From JACQXM01 sp964569425 (lineage in GTDB: Bacteria; Planctomycetota; Phycisphaerae; UBA1845), in the NCBI GenBank assembly GCA_964569425.1, contig CAZMVD010000023.1, positions 1-40,932 on the forward strand: a stretch of DNA of 40,932 nt, written 5' to 3'. The notes under the pieces were generated by a model. The model was given only the letters and a program-made list of their open reading frames with translations. It searched no databases and was not told where the DNA came from. Shown here one piece after another: positions 38,319 to 40,932 of the stretch. Each line of letters begins with the position of its first letter. Position 1 is the stretch's first letter. Made by a program: the position numbers and the translations under genes.

Positions 38319-40004
38319 CTAGGCCGGCGGCGCGTAGTGGCACACTATTCTTTCGGCGGACTTGAGCCCGTCCACGGCGGCGCTGACGATGCCGCCGGCG
38401 TATCCGGCGCCTTCGCCCACGGGGTAAAGGCCGGTGATTCCGACCGCCTCCCGGGACTCGGGATCGCGTACCAGACGGATCGGCGCACTGGCGCGGGTCT
38501 CCGGCGCGGTGATCACCGCATCCGCTCCCGCATAGCCCGGCATCTTCCGTTCCAGCATGGGCAGCGCCTTCTCCAGCGCAGTAGAAACGGAATCGGGCAA
38601 CAGCGTTCGTACGTCGCACCACGCGCCGCCCAGCGGGTAGCTCGTCGTGAGCACCCCGTCGGAAGCGCGGCGCACCAGAAAATCGCTTGCTCGCTGACAA
38701 GGAACGCGATAGGTGCAGCCCGTGGCTGCGTAGGCCAGTTCTTCCCACCGTTGCTGCCAGTTCAGGGCCGTCATCGCGCTGAGCCCCAGCCCCGACGGTT
38801 CCACGGTGACCACCAGTCCGCTGTTGGCGAAGGGGCTGGAGCGCTGTGAGCGGCTAGCGCCGTTGGTGACGATGAGTCCGCACGACTCGTTGGACGGCAG
38901 AATGATCCCGCCCGGGCACATGCAGAAGCTGAACACGTCGCCCAACTCGCCCGCGGCGCCTTTGGCCACGACGTGATATTCCGCAGATCCGAGCCGCGCA
39001 TGACCCGCACACGCGCCGTACTGCCAGCGGTCGACCAGCGATTGGGGGTGCTCGATGCGCACGCCGATCTGAAACGGCTTGGCCTCGACGCGCACGCCGC
39101 GCGCGTGCAGCCGGCGGAGGGTATCTCGCGCCGAGTGCCCGATGCTCAGGATCACCGGCCCCACCTCGATCCACTCCCCCCCCGAGCTGCAGGCTTCAGC
39201 CTGCGCGGACGCGCGGCCGCTGACCTCCGCGCCGCCATCGACCGAGTCGCTCCGCCGGGCGTGAATCGCTATCAACCGTCCGCCGTCGATCCGAACGTCA
39301 TCGACCAGCGTTTCGAACCTCACTTCGCCGCCCAGCGCTTCGATGCGCCGGCGAATGCGTGTGCAGATGGTCGGCAGCCGGTCGCTGCCGATGTGCGGGC
39401 GCGCATCGATCAGAATCCGCGGATCCGCCCCGTGCTGGAAAAAGACCTCCAGCACCCGGCGGCACCGGGGGTCATGTCCGCGCGTGTACAGCTTGCCGTC
39501 GCTGTACGTTCCCGCGCCGCCTTCGCCGAAGAGCAGGTTCGACGTCGGGTCGAATTCCCCCTCGCGGTAAAAGCGCTGCATGATATCGCGGTGCCGACGC
39601 CGCACCTCCCGCCCGCGTTCGAGCACGATCGGACGGTAGCCCAGTTCGGCCAGCCGCAGCGCGGCGAACATGCCACCGGGGCCGAATCCGACAATGATGG
39701 GGCGCTCCCGCAGAATCGCGCTCCCCGGGTTCAGCGGCGGCTCCGGGCGTCGGTCAATCCACACGATCTGCGGATCGTGCAGTCGCCGCAGTCGCGCGTG
39801 CTCTCGCTGCGGCGGCTCATCGAGTGCGACCTCCAGGTGATACGTCAGGTGGATGTCCTTCTTGCGCGCATCAATAGAGCGAGCCACAATCGACCAGCAA
39901 CGGATGGCTTCGGGCGGCACACGCAGTCGTTTCGCCGCGCGCGCAGGCAGCAGGTCCTCCGGCTCATCCAGCGCCAGCGAGATGTTGCGCACAAGAAACG
40001 GCAT
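38319..40004 (-). CDS. FAD-dependent oxidoreductase of the COG2509 type
   Basis: 561 aa. A small N-terminal domain (residues 1-95; FLVRNISLALDEPEDLLPARAAKRL, KKDIHLTYHLEVAL) precedes the FAD-binding Rossmann motif PIIVGFGPGGMFAALRLAELG near residue 104. After it come SNLLFGEGGAGTYSDGKLYTRG and DARPHIGSDRLPTI, the conserved blocks of the uncharacterised COG2509/NAD(P)-FAD dehydrogenase family. The late motif GLYPVGEGAGYAGGIVSAAVDGLKSA closes the FAD site. A cysteine pair in FCMCPGGIILPSNES may be functional. The substrate of this family is not known. No ribosome binding site precedes ATG 40004; TACACT lies six bases upstream, suggesting a leaderless message. Confidence 0.85.
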   Translation of the reverse strand: MPFLVRNISLALDEPEDLLPARAAKRLRVPPEAIRCWSIVARSIDARKKDIHLTYHLEVALDEPPQREHARLRRLHDPQIVWIDRRPEPPLNPGSAILRERPIIVGFGPGGMFAALRLAELGYRPIVLERGREVRRRHRDIMQRFYREGEFDPTSNLLFGEGGAGTYSDGKLYTRGHDPRCRRVLEVFFQHGADPRILIDARPHIGSDRLPTICTRIRRRIEALGGEVRFETLVDDVRIDGGRLIAIHARRSDSVDGGAEVSGRASAQAEACSSGGEWIEVGPVILSIGHSARDTLRRLHARGVRVEAKPFQIGVRIEHPQSLVDRWQYGACAGHARLGSAEYHVVAKGAAGELGDVFSFCMCPGGIILPSNESCGLIVTNGASRSQRSSPFANSGLVVTVEPSGLGLSAMTALNWQQRWEELAYAATGCTYRVPCQRASDFLVRRASDGVLTTSYPLGGAWCDVRTLLPDSVSTALEKALPMLERKMPGYAGADAVITAPETRASAPIRLVRDPESREAVGITGLYPVGEGAGYAGGIVSAAVDGLKSAERIVCHYAPPA

Positions 40005-40010
40005 AGGGAG

Positions 40011-40016
40011 AGTGTA
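40011..40016 (-). promoter_or_regulatory. Possible -10 box six bases before the COG2509-type gene
   Basis: TACACT on the minus strand, then CTCCCT, then ATG 40004. The same hexamer and spacing occur before the parD-like gene (40805-40810). No good -35 is visible. Confidence 0.4.
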
Positions 40017-40109
40017 CCCGTCGCAACTGGTTTGCTGGAGTCGCCCAAATGCCGTGTGCCCCGCGAACCGGCAGTGCTTCTCGGTTGGGCCCGTGACCGC
40101 GCACGAACC

Positions 40110-40421
40110 TCACGCCGGTTCATTCCATAGCAGTTTCTCGACATCCCGTGCTGCGTGGATTATCCGGGCCACTTCAAGCGGCTGCTTGCCGGGCTTGTAT
40201 ACCACGAACCAGGACCAGACGGAGTAGAAGAGCAGGGGCGACGACGTAAGATCTTCACGCCGATGTCCCAGACCAGGGTTGTCGGCGATCTTCTCGAGGG
40301 CTTCGTAAAACCCCTCGGCAACGTGTACGGCCCGACGTTCGCCGCTGCGTTTGAGCACGTGAGTTAGAATTTCATCGAGATCCCGCGAGGCGGGCGCGGA
40401 GAGGACGAAGTAACTGCTCAT
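40110..40421 (-). CDS. parE: ParE/RelE-superfamily toxin
   Basis: 103 aa. The sequence follows the ParE toxin plan: N-terminal FVLSAPASRDLDEILTHVLKRSGERRAVHVAEGFYEALEKI, then NPGLGHRREDLTSSPLLFYSVWSWFVVYKPGKQPLEVARIIHAARDVEKLL. The last block is the beta-sheet end typical of ParE, with the HAARD motif. ParE toxins poison DNA gyrase; some family members act otherwise. The ATG overlaps the parD-like stop by four bases (ATGA), ensuring coupled translation. The order antitoxin-then-toxin is the standard one. Confidence 0.88.
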   Translation of the reverse strand: MSSYFVLSAPASRDLDEILTHVLKRSGERRAVHVAEGFYEALEKIADNPGLGHRREDLTSSPLLFYSVWSWFVVYKPGKQPLEVARIIHAARDVEKLLWNEPA

Positions 40422-40798
40422 GATCTCCGTTTGGCCGGAGAATCCGCGCCGGAATTGTCGATATTCCCCTTAAGTCGTGATCGCCAGCGTGCAAAAAACT
40501 CATCCCCTTCCACCACGTCACCACGTTCCAGGGCGTCCAGACCTTCCTGAATCATCGCTTGCAGCCGAGAATGGACTTTCTCGAAAACGTCGGCGGGAAG
40601 TTTGGCTTGTTCTTCCGTCGTCAGCCCTTCGGCCAGCCACTTTTCAAGTAGCCGCCGTCGCTCGGCCTGTTCCAGCAGTCGCAGGCCGTCGCGAAAAACT
40701 TCACTCGCCGAGTGGTATCGCCCGGATGCAACAAGATCGTGAACGAACCTCTCGTTCTCCGGGGTCACCGAAACGTTCATGCTCGCGCGGATCGCCAT
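40418..40798 (-). CDS. parD: ParD-like antitoxin with lengthened C-terminus
   Basis: 126 aa from ATG 40798; ATG 40780 gives 120 aa and the more usual start MNVSVTPENERFV. Residues about 7-45 are the ribbon-helix-helix DNA-binding domain (ENERFVHDLVASGRYHSASEVFRDGLRLLEQAE). The C-terminal part that should neutralise ParE is longer than normal, with GLTTEEQAKLPADVFEKVHSR and MIQEGLDALERGDVVEGDEFF. It overlaps the toxin by four bases. The TACACT box ends six bases before ATG 40798, so either that ATG starts a leaderless message or ATG 40780 is used with a leader of about 18 bases. Autoregulation through the palindrome at 40825-40845 is likely. Confidence 0.85.
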   Translation of the reverse strand: MAIRASMNVSVTPENERFVHDLVASGRYHSASEVFRDGLRLLEQAERRRLLEKWLAEGLTTEEQAKLPADVFEKVHSRLQAMIQEGLDALERGDVVEGDEFFARWRSRLKGNIDNSGADSPAKRRS

Positions 40799-40804
40799 TT
40801 CTCA

Positions 40805-40833
40805 AGTGTACCAACGACATACAGCTGTGTCAA
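40805..40833 (-). promoter_or_regulatory. parDE promoter
   Basis: On the minus strand a perfect TTGACA (40833-40828) is followed after 17 bases by TACACT (40810-40805). The predicted start is about 40798, at the first possible ATG of the antitoxin gene. Confidence 0.75.
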
Positions 40834-40845
40834 ATCTTGACACAG
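40825..40845. promoter_or_regulatory. Palindromic operator over the parDE -35 box
   Basis: CTGTGTCAA (40825-40833) and TTGACACAG (40837-40845) form a perfect inverted repeat with nine-base arms around three bases. It fully covers the -35 hexamer of the parDE promoter. Autorepressing ribbon-helix-helix antitoxins bind such sites. Confidence 0.7.
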
Positions 40846-40932
40846 GGCCGGCTTCGGCGTTCTAGCCTTTTTCCGATAATTCGTCGTCCCTGAAAAGCGT
40901 TGATTCTCCGGTTTTTTTTGGATGAAACGGGT

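Noticed and set aside
1..40932. CRISPR arrays, tRNA or rRNA genes, insertion sequences
   Set aside because: No regularly spaced direct repeats, cloverleaf with T-loop consensus, rRNA blocks or transposase motifs were recognised on either strand.

Overview
The window looks like chromosomal DNA from a GC-rich Planctomycetota bacterium, most likely a Phycisphaerae-type lineage and probably uncultured. That placement is an inference from gene content: exported proteins with dockerin-like double EF-hands and thrombospondin type-3 repeats, a ResB-like cytochrome c biogenesis protein, a squalene-cyclase-like repeat protein, a DUF1702 protein beside a ketosynthase and ACP, and a prmC-murA pair. I found no rRNA, tRNA, CRISPR array, intact insertion sequence or phage gene.

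Layout. 1-6.6 kb: a minus-strand run (small membrane protein, membrane-anchored HTH protein, OmpA lipoprotein, ResB-like protein) divergent from the redox regulator rex, with facing promoters between them. 6.7-9.2 kb: a two-gene minus operon with a secreted alpha/alpha-toroid repeat protein. 9.2-11.1 kb: a secreted dockerin/TSP3 protein whose frame is interrupted by TAG just before its C-terminal membrane/sorting tail. 11.1-16.2 kb: a GNAT enzyme, a large membrane Ser/Thr kinase with a beta-propeller, a DUF433/DUF5615 toxin-antitoxin pair overlapping the kinase start, and the stub of a second kinase. 16.2-19.5 kb: a DUF3800 protein, then murA and prmC. 19.5-24.4 kb: a long non-coding stretch, two tandem paralogous dockerin-type secreted proteins, and a third secreted protein sharing a module with the 9.3 kb protein. 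24.4-27.5 kb: a lipoprotein, a stand-alone tRNA-binding domain and a DUF1015 protein, divergent from a QueC-like protein with an altered PP-loop. 27.7-31.5 kb: an FmdB zinc ribbon, two membrane proteins, a VIT1/CCC1-type transporter and a P1B-4 metal ATPase. 31.5-37.2 kb: a DUF1702-ACP-ketosynthase operon divergent from an MMPL/RND exporter. 37.2-40.8 kb: cysE, a COG2509-type flavoprotein and a parDE module with a clear promoter/operator.

The best candidates for something undescribed are: the DUF1702-ACP-KAS operon with its divergent MMPL exporter and palindromic control site; the amber-interrupted surface protein together with the module it shares with a second secreted protein; the toxin-antitoxin pair coupled to a kinase; the QueC-like protein without a canonical SGGxDS motif; and a two-hairpin intergenic repeat seen three times downstream of genes. 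All assignments come from reading the sequence by eye and recalling families; no search was run.
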